A stretch of DNA of 64,000 nt from Maniola hyperantus (taxonomy: Eukaryota > Arthropoda > Insecta > Lepidoptera > Nymphalidae), in NCBI RefSeq assembly GCF_902806685.2, contig NC_048550.1:11203383-11267382 (forward strand), written 5' to 3'. This document shows positions 52,091 through 63,105 of the stretch, piece by piece. Below the pieces are notes generated by a model that had not been told where the DNA came from, did no database searches, and worked only from the letters and a program-made list of their open reading frames with translations. Position numbers and translations under genes: made by a program. Each line of letters begins with the position of its first letter. The first letter of the stretch is position 1.

Positions 52091-52176
52091 NNNNNNNNNN
52101 NNNNNNNNNNNNNNNNNNNNNNNNNNNNNNNNNNNNNNNNNNNNNNNNNNNNNNNNNNNNNNNNNNNNNNNNNNNN
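52091..52176. other. Assembly gap (86 N)
   Basis: Run of N. The sequences on either side may not be contiguous. Confidence 1.
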
Positions 52177-53285
52177 ACTTCTGTGTTTTTTTTTTTTTGT
52201 TTGTTTCAGGCAAATTGTTAGTAGTTGTTGGATGACGCTGAGGGCAGCGTGGGTCAACCTGTTTGAACCTTTTCGTAGGAGGGGAAGTATTGTGACGTTG
52301 TAAATTTTGAACTACTAATTAACGTTTCGCTTTTAATAAAAATCTATTTTGTTTCAAAGTATGTTGGTGCCACCTAGCATCAAGGTGCAGAACTACGCGT
52401 GGGTCGATGTTCAGAGTTCATTCGAGCCACAATAGATGGCGTTTGCTTCGTTGTCAATTGTCGTAAAAATAAAACAAAATAATTAAATAAAACCAAAATT
52501 TCATTTGTTATTGTTAAGTCATTAACAAAACGGTTCTTATAATATATCCTTAGGTTCCGCAAATATTCAAAAATGAATTGGCTTCATGATCAAACTAACT
52601 GAGTGCGGCCACACTCGGGTTGCGTCTGGCAACACCGATAGGTGAGATTTAGAATTTTCCTGGAGTCAACATGTGAAGACGAATTTTTTTCGTTCCAGGA
52701 AAATCTCATTCTTTTTCGCCCATGGCTTCGCCTGGGAAAATACAATAGTTATAAATTTTAGTCATCCTAACGTATTTCAATGTTCATCAATTATGGTGAG
52801 TGAAAAATCAAGTAATGTGGATTCGACAAAATGGCGGTTTGGTTAGAGAAAATCCTAATTTTATGATTTCATTCCAGTTCCAGTTATTTTATCTTCCCAA
52901 ATAAATGAGGATAATGGGTTGTGGGTGGACTTCTGAAAGCCATTGGTGGCCAGGAGTTCAATAGGTGAGTTGTGTTTGATCGGGAAAATTCCACGTGTCG
53001 AAATTTTCACACAGCACAAATTATAATCTTGTTTTTCTTTGTTACAGGGTTTTACGTTTACGTTTTACGTTTAGCTTCAGTTTTCCGTTTTAGTTTTCCG
53101 TTTGCGTTTTCGGTTTTCGTATTTATTTCTTTTGCACATTCACGTTGACAACTTAATTGCTATGGATAAGACTTGGTGAAAATCTTTGTAAGGAAACATT
53201 TCGGTTGTGAAGAATCAAGTTAAATTGAGTTTTGGATCTTGGCCGATGCCGTCCAGCTACCTTGCAGTCTTCGCACCTACAAGTA
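52177..53285 (+). mobile_element. Possible LTR of a Ty3/gypsy-like element
   Basis: A purine tract AGGAGGGGAAG at 52278 followed by TATTGTGACG resembles a polypurine tract next to an LTR start. About 1 kb later CTTGCAGTCTTCGCACCTAC is a plausible LTR end. In between are AATAAAA-type signals and a TTTTCCGTTT-like degenerate repeat (53051-53130). No gag or pol seen, no second LTR in the window. Weak call. Confidence 0.3.
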
Positions 53286-54399
53286 AGCAAATGTTTGTAT
53301 CCTGCAACAGTTTAGTGAACCTTCTTAGTGTATGTGTACAGTAAGAACCCTGTCTTTACTACTGAGCTTTTATTTTGAAACAATTTTATGAATTTTACTG
53401 TGTCATTGTCTATTCCATGCCAATGGCATCTTAAATTTAAAACATAGATCTTATGTACTATCTACCTAAGTCATTCTAATGTATCTAAATTAAGTCTTGG
53501 CATTAAGCTAGAATAACTAAGCATTATTAGCCATCATTCTGTATTAAGCGACCCCGGTAAAAGTTACATTAAAAACAATTTTGCCTAACATCTAGCAAAT
53601 TTCATTTATAACACCTCATATGCATTACAAGGGAGTCGACGGCTAGCTTCTATTCTTTACTAGGTAGATAGATCAAGTAAAGTAAATTAAAATTATTTTT
53701 TTTTCCTCTAATCTTTGTAAGGTGGTAGATTATTCCGTATCCGGGTATATTTCTATTCCGCCCAATTTACCACCCTTACAGTATAATATCATGCCCGACG
53801 GCCACCTGCAGGTCTCGCTCCGAGCGAGGCTGTTCCGTGGAGGTGCAGGTCCCTCCACGGTCCCTGTGTGCTACGTCGTTGAGCTCTTACGATAAGGTGC
53901 AGGTATCTGTTCTGTTGGACCTGGTCGTTTCTTTTGGTACACAGGGAGGGTACCGCGTATGGCCGCTTATATCGGGCGTGAATGTACGCTGGCTCCGTTG
54001 ACTCTCAGTTTAGTTCTGGTGGTCAGTTTAGAGCTGAAGAGCGAGTGGAGAATCGACGGACCGCCGTATGGGCCCTTCCCAATACTTGCGGTGCGACGTC
54101 GCATCGCAAGACTTTTTTTTCTCTACCTACCTGCACCCACCTGCACGTATTTTTGTTTTGTCTTACGTTTTTTAACTAATTTCAATGGATAAAAAGTATA
54201 TTTTAGCTAAAATATAGTGTAAATATTGAATTCAGTGTTCAATAAAAGTGATATAAATAAAAGTCCATCCATCCATAATTAACAAGCCTACATTTACATC
54301 GATTCTAAGTTACTGCGCGCGACGAAAGTATGTTTGACATGACAAGATTTGGCCTGCCTGTGATATTACAATTGTTATGATAATATATGAATTGCAGTC
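53286..54399. other. Region upstream of the LINE ORFs
   Basis: 53780-54130 is unusually GC-rich (CTGCAGGTCTCGCTCCGAGC, GGAGGTGCAGGTCCCTCCAC) and may be the 5' UTR of the LINE or part of another element. No reading frame with recognisable features. Confidence 0.4.
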
Positions 54400-54513
54400 T
54401 TATTGCATGATAAAGTGATTTTATTTGGGGTTTCACTGCTATAGAGGAGTCTGAAGAGGTCAGTGTTTGAGTTGTTTTCTATCGTGTGAATACGATATAA
54501 CGGCGAGTATAAC

Positions 54514-55704
54514 ATGGCTAGTGAGTGCTCCGCTTGTAATGTGGTGGTTCTCGTGACGCAAAAGCGTATTAAATGTACGAAATGTCTTCTTATGTACCAT
54601 CTTGAATGTGTGAGTACTGATCCAACCCCACCCAGAGCGAACTGGGCTTGTCCTGCCTGTACCGCTGCTGCACGCAAAGGTGGCGATAACTCGAATACGC
54701 CTGTCCGACAGACTAAGCCCCAACAATCGAGTATTAGCGATAACGATGATAGTGCTGCAGATATAATTAAAGACAGTATTAGCAACAACAGCGGTGACAG
54801 TATTATTCTGGCAGAAATTAGGAATCTCCGCATCGACATGATTGGTCAATTTCAATTACAAGAAAAAAAACTTGATTCTTTCAACTTGGTACTGAGTGAT
54901 CTTAAAGGCGATGTGAGTGAGCTAAACCTTCAAATTTCTACAATCCGCTCAGATTTCGATGGTCTGATGTCGACGGTGGACATGCTGAAAACGGATACTA
55001 AGCGAAATGGAGCTAGTTTAATCAAGCATAGAGAGAAATTCACTGAAATGGAGTCATCTATTGACGAATTAAAATCATCACTGAATTTCATATCTGCACA
55101 GTATGATGACATGTCGTTGGACCTCAAAAACCATACTAGGGAAATGACTGAAACCCGCAGTTCTTTCGACAACAAGCAGCTGGCTTATCTACAATCTAAA
55201 GTTAATATGTTAGAGAGTATCTCAAGAAGTTATAATGTAGAAATACAATCAGTCCCTGAGCGAAAGAACGAGAATATTCTTGGTATGGTGAAAAATCTGT
55301 TTGACAAGTTATCGTTGCAATTTTCTGAAGATTCAGTATCATTCTGCAGTCGTGTACCAAAGATGAATAATAACTCGAACCGTCCTAGAAACATAGTTTT
55401 AACATTACAGTCTCCTAGACAACGTGATTATGTCATATCAGCGGTGCACAGATACAATAAATTGCACTCCGCTGACATGCTAAACTCTGTTGATTTAGGA
55501 ATAAATGGCGATAAGAGCCTGATTTATGTAGCAGAGCATCTTACACCAGAATGTAAGGGTGTTTACGCTGCGGCGCGCAAGTTTAAAAAAGAAAAACAAT
55601 ACAAATATGTATGGGTTAAGAATGGGAAAGTTTTTCTACGTAAAAATGATAGTAGTGCTGCTATATATGTTAAAAATGTGGATGTTTTGAGTAAATTGCA
55701 ATAG
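54514..55704 (+). CDS. Retrotransposon ORF1 protein, PHD-type zinc finger
   Basis: 396 residues. N-terminal PHD-like finger with Cys5, Cys8, Cys21, Cys24, His29, Cys32, Cys46 and Cys49 (C4HC3 pattern; ends WACPAC). An acidic Ser/Asp-rich linker (about 60-95) and a long heptad-rich helical region (about 95-240) suggest coiled-coil oligomerisation. The C-terminal part (about 245-390) resembles the RNA-binding C-terminal half of LINE ORF1 proteins (RNIVLTLQSPRQRDYVIS, then KFKKEKQYKYVWVKNGKVFL). Likely an RNA-binding chaperone of the element. Intact. Confidence 0.85.
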   Translation: MASECSACNVVVLVTQKRIKCTKCLLMYHLECVSTDPTPPRANWACPACTAAARKGGDNSNTPVRQTKPQQSSISDNDDSAADIIKDSISNNSGDSIILAEIRNLRIDMIGQFQLQEKKLDSFNLVLSDLKGDVSELNLQISTIRSDFDGLMSTVDMLKTDTKRNGASLIKHREKFTEMESSIDELKSSLNFISAQYDDMSLDLKNHTREMTETRSSFDNKQLAYLQSKVNMLESISRSYNVEIQSVPERKNENILGMVKNLFDKLSLQFSEDSVSFCSRVPKMNNNSNRPRNIVLTLQSPRQRDYVISAVHRYNKLHSADMLNSVDLGINGDKSLIYVAEHLTPECKGVYAAARKFKKEKQYKYVWVKNGKVFLRKNDSSAAIYVKNVDVLSKLQ

Positions 55705-55761
55705 ATTTTTTAATCTCTCTCAATTATATACATATATATCTCTTTGTTATAATAGGGTTAT

Positions 55762-58623
55762 ATGCTCAGTATGTTATTTTTCTATCAGAATGTTAATAGA
55801 TTTCGAACAAAACTAAATGAATTTTATCTTAATGTGTTAAATTGTGATTATGATGTTATTTGTTTGACTGAAACTAACCTTGATAGCTCAATTAGCAATA
55901 CTGAATTTTTAGACAATCGTTACACCATTTTTAGGCGTGATAGGGACTCATTAAATAGTCACAAACAATTCGGGGGTGGTATCCTTGTAGCGGTTAAGAA
56001 AAATATTTCGACACTTAGATGTTCACATTTAGAAAGTGACTCCGAATGTTTATGGTTATCTCTAAATTCAGGAAAAAGTATTACCCTGTGCTTGGTATAC
56101 CTACCCCCCGATATATCAATTGATCGCTTGCATAGATTCTATGATAAGACTAATGATTTTATTTCTGAACATGATGGATCTGTTATTATACTTGGTGACT
56201 TTAATACACCTTCAATTGATTGGAATGGCGATACGACGAAGACAGTGACTCCAAATTGTATTTCTCACGACCTAAAATCGCGATTATTACTCCAACTTAT
56301 GTCTCTTGGTGGGTTGAGTCAGTATAATTATATAAAAAATTATAACAAAAGAACTCTAGATCTTTTTCTTACTAACATTCCGAACGTCATTCTTACGCCA
56401 GCCCTCGCTTTGTGTAAAGAAGATATACATCACCCCACTTTCAAAGTAGATATGAAGCTTAGCATTGTAAATTACTTAAAAAAAAATTCCTCCAATCTAG
56501 TTTTTAACTACAATAAAAGCGATTTCATTTCGATCAAAAAGGAACTAAACAATATCGATTGGTATACACTTCTGTCATCGGGTAATATAAACGAACTTCT
56601 TAGCATTTTTTATGAAAAACTGTTCTTAATTATAAAAAATAATACACCATATAAAAAACAGTTTAAAGACAAACAACCGGCTTGGTTCAGTAAACCACTA
56701 ATTAAATGTCTAAAGGAAAAACAGAAAGTGCATGCAAAGTACAAAATGTACAATAATCCTAGAGACTATGATACATTTTCTCTTCTTAGATCTAGGGCTC
56801 AGAGATTGATAAATGAATGTTACAATGCATATACCGACAATGTCGAAATGTCTCTTTTAGCTTGTAATGACAAACTTTTTTGGAACTTTACTAAGTCCAA
56901 ACGTAAATGTAATACAATGCCGCAGACTATTAGATATGATAAACGAGTTGCAACGACCGGGTTTGAAATTTGTCAGTTATTTTCAGATTATTTCGCATCA
57001 GTGTATATTCAAGATAACGATAACACATCATTAAGCTCATGCTTTGCAGAAACTCACACAAACACTTTAAGCAAGTTAACACTATCGGAAAGCGAGATTT
57101 TGTATAAAATTAAGACTCTAGATCGGAACAAGGGACCAGGGCCCGATGGAATTCCCTCATTCTTTATTAAATCTTGCGGTAAAGAACTCGTAGCACCTTT
57201 GGTATTAATTTTCAATAAATCTTTGAGCACTGGATGCTTTCCAGATCTATGGAAAGTTGCTCATGTAATTCCAATTTTTAAAGCAGGCACAAAAACTGAA
57301 TGCAGTAATTATCGCCCTATATGCATTTTAAATTGTTTTGCCAAACTATTTGAGAGTATTGTTTATGATTATATTTATTATTTATTTAAACCACTAATTT
57401 CTCCACAACAACATGGTTTTGTTAAAAATAAATCTACTGTTACGAATCTAGCAGAATATTCGAATTTCCTAATAAATTGTCTCGACAGTAAAAAACAAGT
57501 TGATGCGGTGTATACCGATTTCCAAAAGGCGTTCGACAAAGTGAATCATCGATTACTTTTTCAGAAACTGGTAAAATATGGGGTTCATGGGGATTTGCTA
57601 CGATGGGTTATATCATATGTTACAAATAGGTCACAAATAGTTGCAGTCAACGGGTTTTACTCCAAACCAATAACGGTTCCATCAGGAGTACCTCAGGGAT
57701 CGCATCTGGGTCCTTTGCTATTCATTATTTTTATTAACGACATCACATCGATCATAAAAAATAATTGCCTCCTTTATGCAGATGATTTAAAGATATATGC
57801 TGCCATAAATAATGTTCAAGATTGCATATCGCTACAGAGCGATTTGGATTCTGTTAAATTGTGGTGCGAACAGAATGCTATGTTTTTAAATGTAAACAAA
57901 TGCTTTGTACTTAATTTTACTAAAAAAACCAATAAAGTTAAATTTGATTATTTTCTTGAAAATAATAAACTGCCTGCTAAGACTAGTGCTAGAGATCTTG
58001 GTATAACTTTTGATACATCTCTAACATTTAAGTTACACATAAATAACACAATCACAAAAGCTAATAAAATGATGGGTTTCATTTTCAGAATAACAAAAGA
58101 TTTTAAAAACCCTTTAAGTCTAATGCATCTTTATAAAAGTCTCATTCGCAGTATCCTAGAATATGGTGCCCCAGTTTGGTCCCCTTACCAGAAAACGTAT
58201 GCCGATGCCGTTGAATCAGTGCAAAGACGTTTCTTACGAAGACTTCTCTTTAAATTCAATAGAAAGCTTGTCAATTCCTCTTATGAAGACAAGTTAAAAT
58301 ATTTTAAACTCGATTCTCTATGCTTGCGCCGTATGCTACTTGATACAATCCTACTGCATAAAATCATCAACAATCAAACGGATACCACACTTTTGTCAAA
58401 AATAGGTCTAAATTGTAAAATCCCAAAACGAGCAACTCGCACTTACAACGTATTTCCAACTAAGCCCTGCCGCACTGTTTTTGCGACGCACTCTTTCCTC
58501 AATCGCATCTGTCATCAATTTAATACGCTTCATCAGAAAGATCGACAGCTAAATATTTTTAATTCTACGACAACCTGCTTTCGTCGTAACGTCATTATCT
58601 CCCTACGAAAGGGAGCTAATTAA
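55762..58623 (+). CDS. Retrotransposon ORF2: endonuclease and reverse transcriptase
   Basis: 953 residues. N-terminal apurinic-type endonuclease with YQNVNRFRTK, LTETNLD (catalytic Glu) and IILGDFNTPSIDWN; the final SDH-like motif reads EDIHHPTF. RT domain: GPDGIPSFFIKSCG, YRPICILNCFAKLFESIVYD, TDFQKAFDKVNHRLL, PSGVPQGSHLGPLLFIIFIN and the catalytic YADDLKIYA. The C-terminal tail is rich in Leu, Lys and Arg, without a clear zinc knuckle. It nicks target DNA and copies the element RNA. No stops or frameshifts, so the copy looks recent and possibly active. Confidence 0.92.
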   Translation: MLSMLFFYQNVNRFRTKLNEFYLNVLNCDYDVICLTETNLDSSISNTEFLDNRYTIFRRDRDSLNSHKQFGGGILVAVKKNISTLRCSHLESDSECLWLSLNSGKSITLCLVYLPPDISIDRLHRFYDKTNDFISEHDGSVIILGDFNTPSIDWNGDTTKTVTPNCISHDLKSRLLLQLMSLGGLSQYNYIKNYNKRTLDLFLTNIPNVILTPALALCKEDIHHPTFKVDMKLSIVNYLKKNSSNLVFNYNKSDFISIKKELNNIDWYTLLSSGNINELLSIFYEKLFLIIKNNTPYKKQFKDKQPAWFSKPLIKCLKEKQKVHAKYKMYNNPRDYDTFSLLRSRAQRLINECYNAYTDNVEMSLLACNDKLFWNFTKSKRKCNTMPQTIRYDKRVATTGFEICQLFSDYFASVYIQDNDNTSLSSCFAETHTNTLSKLTLSESEILYKIKTLDRNKGPGPDGIPSFFIKSCGKELVAPLVLIFNKSLSTGCFPDLWKVAHVIPIFKAGTKTECSNYRPICILNCFAKLFESIVYDYIYYLFKPLISPQQHGFVKNKSTVTNLAEYSNFLINCLDSKKQVDAVYTDFQKAFDKVNHRLLFQKLVKYGVHGDLLRWVISYVTNRSQIVAVNGFYSKPITVPSGVPQGSHLGPLLFIIFINDITSIIKNNCLLYADDLKIYAAINNVQDCISLQSDLDSVKLWCEQNAMFLNVNKCFVLNFTKKTNKVKFDYFLENNKLPAKTSARDLGITFDTSLTFKLHINNTITKANKMMGFIFRITKDFKNPLSLMHLYKSLIRSILEYGAPVWSPYQKTYADAVESVQRRFLRRLLFKFNRKLVNSSYEDKLKYFKLDSLCLRRMLLDTILLHKIINNQTDTTLLSKIGLNCKIPKRATRTYNVFPTKPCRTVFATHSFLNRICHQFNTLHQKDRQLNIFNSTTTCFRRNVIISLRKGAN

Positions 58624-58828
58624 TCAGTTTGTAATGAGACGTAACCGATTTAACGTGCTAATTCCTTATTACATTTTGCTTTACTTTACTGCCTTTTAAA
58701 GTCATAACATCATTGTACCTAAATCTTATGTACTAGCCAGTTGTTAACGTTTATGCTATGTGTCCTTTAGTTATAAATCCTTTTGTATGTAAATACTTGT
58801 GTATGTGTAAATGTTGTTGGTTAGTCAA

Positions 58829-58863
<35 letters not shown>

Positions 58864-58866
<3 letters not shown>

Positions 58867-59105
58867 ATCAGCCTGTTTGCGTCCACTGCTGGACATCCAC
58901 ACACGATCCTCCGCCTTCCTCATCCACCCACTTCCCGCTATCTTCTTAAGGTCGTCAGTCCAGCGGGTTGGAGGTCGTCCCACACTGCGCTTGCTGATAC
59001 GCGATCTCCACTCCAGAACACGTCTGCCCCATCGGCCATCGGTTCTGCGGCAGACGTGGCCTGCCCACTGCCTGAAGTGGCAGAAATTGCGTGAAGCTGG
59101 CTAAT
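58864..59105 (-). mobile_element. LINE fragment, RT C-terminal end and tail (reverse)
   Basis: Starts TCAATCAGCCTGTTTGCGTC (reverse of the family 3' end). On the - strand the sequence corresponds to the usual C-terminal segment with WRSRISKRSVGRPP and W-T-D-D-L. Truncated at its 5' side near 59105. Confidence 0.78.
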
Positions 59106-59744
59106 TCGTGTGGATGGTTAGACGAAATTTCGTTTTAAAACAATATCTTTTTCTTGGTTATAAGGTTCATTTTACTTTGACGTCAAAGTGTTTCGACTTT
59201 CGACGCTCGAATTTTATCATTGTTTGCGAGATCACATACTAACCCTACTATGCACATGAGCGCTAATAATTCTTCGCAACGAATTTATCTTCTAATTATT
59301 TCTTCTCTGTATGTAAATTCTATTTTATTTAGGTGTGCCATTTTATTTTAATACATTTTGAATAGTAGGTACTCGTATATTTCATTTTTTCGACATAACT
59401 TTTTGATAGGTAAAATTATTCTTAAAACTTATTTGTAAGATTAAAAAAATAATTCTAGTTATATTAAACTGACAAGTTCGTGATCAAAAAATTTCGTACA
59501 TCAAAATTTGACGGTTTTACCACAAAAAATAATAAAGTATAACCGGTGACTAAATTGACGTATTAACATTTTTGCTTGGAAAATCTCAGTTCATAAATAG
59601 CTCAGCACGATTGCGGTAGAATGACAGCTACAATGTCACGATCGCAATCACCTGATTGGTTGACGCTCGCTTACTATTGGCCACAATGCATTCTTGCAAC
59701 AAGAAGCGCACAAATTCAGCAATTACAACTATTGAGATTGTAAT

Positions 59745-59912
59745 ACTGATTGCAGTGCGACAAGGCTCTCTTGGCACTTGAATGACATTGACAGGGGGGC
59801 GCTGTTGGAGAACAAAGGCTTAGGAATATTCAAACAAGAACAATGGGGACACTTGACAGTAACGTTAGTTCCGATTTTCGCCACGCGCCAAGATAGCCTT
59901 GTCGCACTGTAA
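59745..59912. mobile_element. MITE with CAGTGCGACAAGGCT ends
   Basis: CAGTGCGACAAGGCTCTCTT and the inverted AGATAGCCTTGTCGCACTG. The interior has CTTGAATGACATTGACAG and AGAACAAAGGCTTAGGAATA. Intact version of the split element at 35926-36492. It overlaps or abuts the repeat at 59606-59750. Confidence 0.85.
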
Positions 59913-60027
59913 ACATGCGTTTATGGTTTGTTTAAATTTTTTGTGGTAAGACAGTGAATATTGAAGGGCCAAATACCTTCTCTTACTGCCGCACTCAGAG
60001 TCGCTTAGTCGTTACTTAAGTTTAGTT

Positions 60028-60180
60028 AAAACGTTTTAACTCAATCTTAAGTTTAAGCATAAGTCAGAAAAGCAGGTTAAATTTAACTAATTTTATAAGT
60101 TATACGTTTTAACTCAATCTTAAGTTTAAGCATAAGTCAGAAAAGCAGGTTAAATTTAACTAATTTTATAAGTTATTAAA
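60028..60180 (+). repeat. Tandem duplication, about 74-bp period
   Basis: ACGTTTTAACTCAATCTTAA through GGTTAAATTTAACTAATTTT and ATAAGTTAT occurs twice in direct succession with no visible differences. Confidence 0.88.
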
Positions 60181-61200
60181 ATGTTCCCTCATATAAAGCT
60201 TGCACGTGGATATAGATCGCAACGCGTAGAGGCTTATTGAGAGATTTAATCTTTATAATAACCTAACTGCAATATTAACTTGATTATGGCACAATTGCTA
60301 TTGTAACCATTTAATCAAAATTTCGACCTAAACACAAAAGTATTTAATAGTCGTTGAGTCTCGAGTCGGAACGAGACTGGCTTAAAAATCTTCAAACACT
60401 GGTATTTATACAAATCGATTCAAGATGGCTCCCCGCCACAGATCGCGTGACATCGGATGAGTCAAATATTGTCCAATTCATTAAACTAACTTCAATAAGC
60501 TAACATAAGTAACGATTAGCGACCCTGAGTGCGGCTGTAAGTACTTAAGAGCGTCTAAATTATTAAGTGCCTATTATTGACATTAAACTAGTATATGGGC
60601 AAAACGCTAACACTCGTATCTATTCTAAAGGTCGATGTACAATATTTCTTGCCGGCCACTGTAAATACCAATAAAGAAACGAATCGAAACGAACTGGCAC
60701 TAATCGTTCCGTCTCACACATATACACAGAATGTTATAGTGTGTAAGAGAGAGGGAATGATTAACGTCGCCATTTTTGGTTCGTTTCTTAATAAAGAGAC
60801 CAATAGCCAATAGGCCCGAGTTATACACACACGTGTTCTTCCAATGTTATCGGGACCCCATATGAGACAAGTTTTATTATAGGTAGCTTCATCTTAACCG
60901 AAGATAATAACTTAGTAGGGTTTATACTATCAACATAAAGTGACTGGGCTAGAATATCCCAAATTTTTCAACAACACAAATCTAGATAATTACAAATGTT
61001 TACAATATATACGTAAGATTACAACAAGAAACTTTGATTCGACTGAGACATAATATAATAATCGTATCTTCAACATTTTATCAACGCGGATAGTGAAATC
61101 GTAAGGTCCTAATGCACTTACGTTGCGATGCGGCACATTAAATATAGTTTATATGGATTATAAAGGCACTTGAGCGACGCGGCGCGGCAATTATAGTTTA

Positions 61201-61400
61201 CTAGCTGATGTCCGCGTAGAATTATGGGTTTTGAAAGTCCCGTGGGAACTCTTTGATTTTCCGGGATAAAAAGTAGCCTATGTCACTCTCCAGGTCTTTA
61301 TCTATACCCATACAAAAAATTACGTCAACTCGTTACACCGTTGTGACGTGATTGGAGGACAAACCAATAAACCAGCAAACCAACTAGGTACTGATATGAG
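61201..61400 (-). mobile_element. Helitron-like non-autonomous element
   Basis: Begins CTAGCTGATGTCCGCGTAGA, has GGGATAAAAAGTAGCCTATG and AAACCAGCAAACCAAC near its far end; reverse orientation. Confidence 0.75.
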
Positions 61401-61657
61401 TTTGTATGGAACAAGGCGCTGCCACGTCGCGCAGAGCAACATAAGCAAAGATAATAATTTATTACAAAGTAATTATATCTAACGTAAGTGCGTTTGAACC
61501 TTTATGGTAAAAAATGTAGACTGATTAATAAAAACTAGTCTATGACACGTAGTTATTCACCAATCGAGTGTACGCACGTTGCAGTGCGTACGTATATTTT
61601 TAGACTACGCTGTACTTGAATATACAATTACATAAACATACAGACATACTGTGGGTG

Positions 61658-61798
61658 AGATCTATAGAGCGCACTCTGACTTAGCTTAGACTTAAGACAG
61701 AGTTAAAACAAGACAGAGTTAGATCTCTTACATAAATCTGTCTCGTTTTAACTCAATCTTAAGTCTGAGCAAAGTCAAAGTGCGCTCTATAGATCTCA
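61658..61798. mobile_element. MITE with about 60-bp inverted arms
   Basis: GAGATCTATAGAGCGCACTC at the left and AGTGCGCTCTATAGATCTC at the right. Pairing continues inward through CTTAGACTTAAGACAGAGTT / AACTCAATCTTAAGTCTGAG. A fragment of the same end is seen near 3575-3600 (GCTCTATAGATCTCAGTCT). Confidence 0.85.
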
Positions 61799-61897
61799 GC
61801 CTGTGTATAGTTAGCACATATCCCTGCCACTATGAAAATTCATCCATCCATAATAAATCATTTTGGTTTGATTTAGATGTAATAACTTCAGAAATAT

Positions 61898-62310
61898 AAA
61901 GAAACCGGCCAAGTGCTAGTCTGCCTCGCGCAACGAGGGTTTCGTACTACAGTCGTATTTTTTCGACATTTTGCACGATAATTCAAAAACTGATGCATAA
62001 AAATAAATAAAAATCTGTTTTAGAATGCACAGGTAAAGCCCTTTCATATGATACCCCACTTGATATAGTTATCTTACCTAATTATTAGTTTATGACCACA
62101 ATTTAAATTTTTTTGTGTGATGAAATCACAAATTCACGGTTTTCAGATTTTTCCCGTAATGTCAGCTATAAGACCTAACTACCTGCCAAATTTCATGATT
62201 CTAGGTCAACGGGAAGTACCCTGTAGATTTCTTGACAGACCGACAGACAGACAACAAAGTGATCCTATAAGGGTTTCGTTTTTCCTTTCGAGGTACGGAA
62301 CCCTAAGAAA
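61898..62310 (-). repeat. GGGTTCCGTACC-family repeat, reverse orientation
   Basis: ACCGGCCAAGTGCTAGTCTG to TTCGAGGTACGGAACCCTAA. Near-complete. Confidence 0.78.
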
Positions 62311-63033
62311 TGTAATGGTTGTCAACTGCCATACTGAATTTTTGTTTGGAAAATTCTGGATCACTATCCAAACACTTTTTTAATATTTAAAAATTCTTAT
62401 TTTTGTAAATTTTAACACTGCTTAGTGGTGGAATAATTTTTATTTTTATTACCCACCCTGTATCATAATAAATCCTACTTAAAGTGTAATATAATTAGTA
62501 TTATAGATATTAAGTAGTTGAATTTAGACATATCGTGGTTTTGCAATTAGGCCCGTATTAATAATGTTAGGTTCCGCAATTTTCTAATACTATATGCATT
62601 TTAACTTTATGTGTATTATATTCTCCATAATTCAACGAACACACTTGCAACACCCAGTCAAATTGAAAAATCCTATCAAGTAGTATCAGATAAACCACCA
62701 ACACAAAATGTGTGTGTTTTCGTGTGGTGATAGTGTGTTTCTGGTCATATTTTGTTAGTACTTGACCTAAAACGCCTTACGTGAAATGGGGTAGGGTGTC
62801 TTTCTGCCATAAAACATAATAGTTTCATATTTTTTTACTATATTTCATACATTAAACTTTTACTAACAATAGTTATTAAATACTCGGTCGCACATAACGT
62901 TGCATATTATACAGATTTTTTTACTAATCTTTGGTCAAGTTTCATGACGGGTGGTTAAAGTTACGAAACGGTTACCGTTAACCTTTGAACGTCAGTAAAA
63001 ACAAAATGCACAAGTAAGAGTTTGTTAACTTCC

Positions 63034-63105
63034 AAATCAGTATTTATACGATCATAGGTGTTTTGTTTCAAAGGGAACAAACACCTATGAAACTATGAAT
63101 ACTGA
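63034..63105. repeat. Imperfect hairpin
   Basis: AAATCAGTATTTATACGATC ... CATAGGTGTTTTGTTTC pairs with AACAAACACCTATGAAACTA ... TGAATACTGATTT. Arms of about 32 bases with a few mismatches. Confidence 0.7.

Larger units (their letters stand above)
54400..58863 (+). mobile_element. Full-length non-LTR retrotransposon (Jockey/CR1-like)
   Basis: Two intact ORFs in the order ORF1 (zinc finger) and ORF2 (endonuclease-RT), 57 bases apart in the same frame, a 3' UTR of about 200 bases and a 33-base A-run at 58831-58863. PHD-finger ORF1 proteins are known from CR1-like elements, while a poly-A end is usual for Jockey-like ones, so the clade is left open. The 5' edge is not resolved. The 3' side abuts a reverse LINE tail, into which it seems to have inserted. 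Confidence 0.88.
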
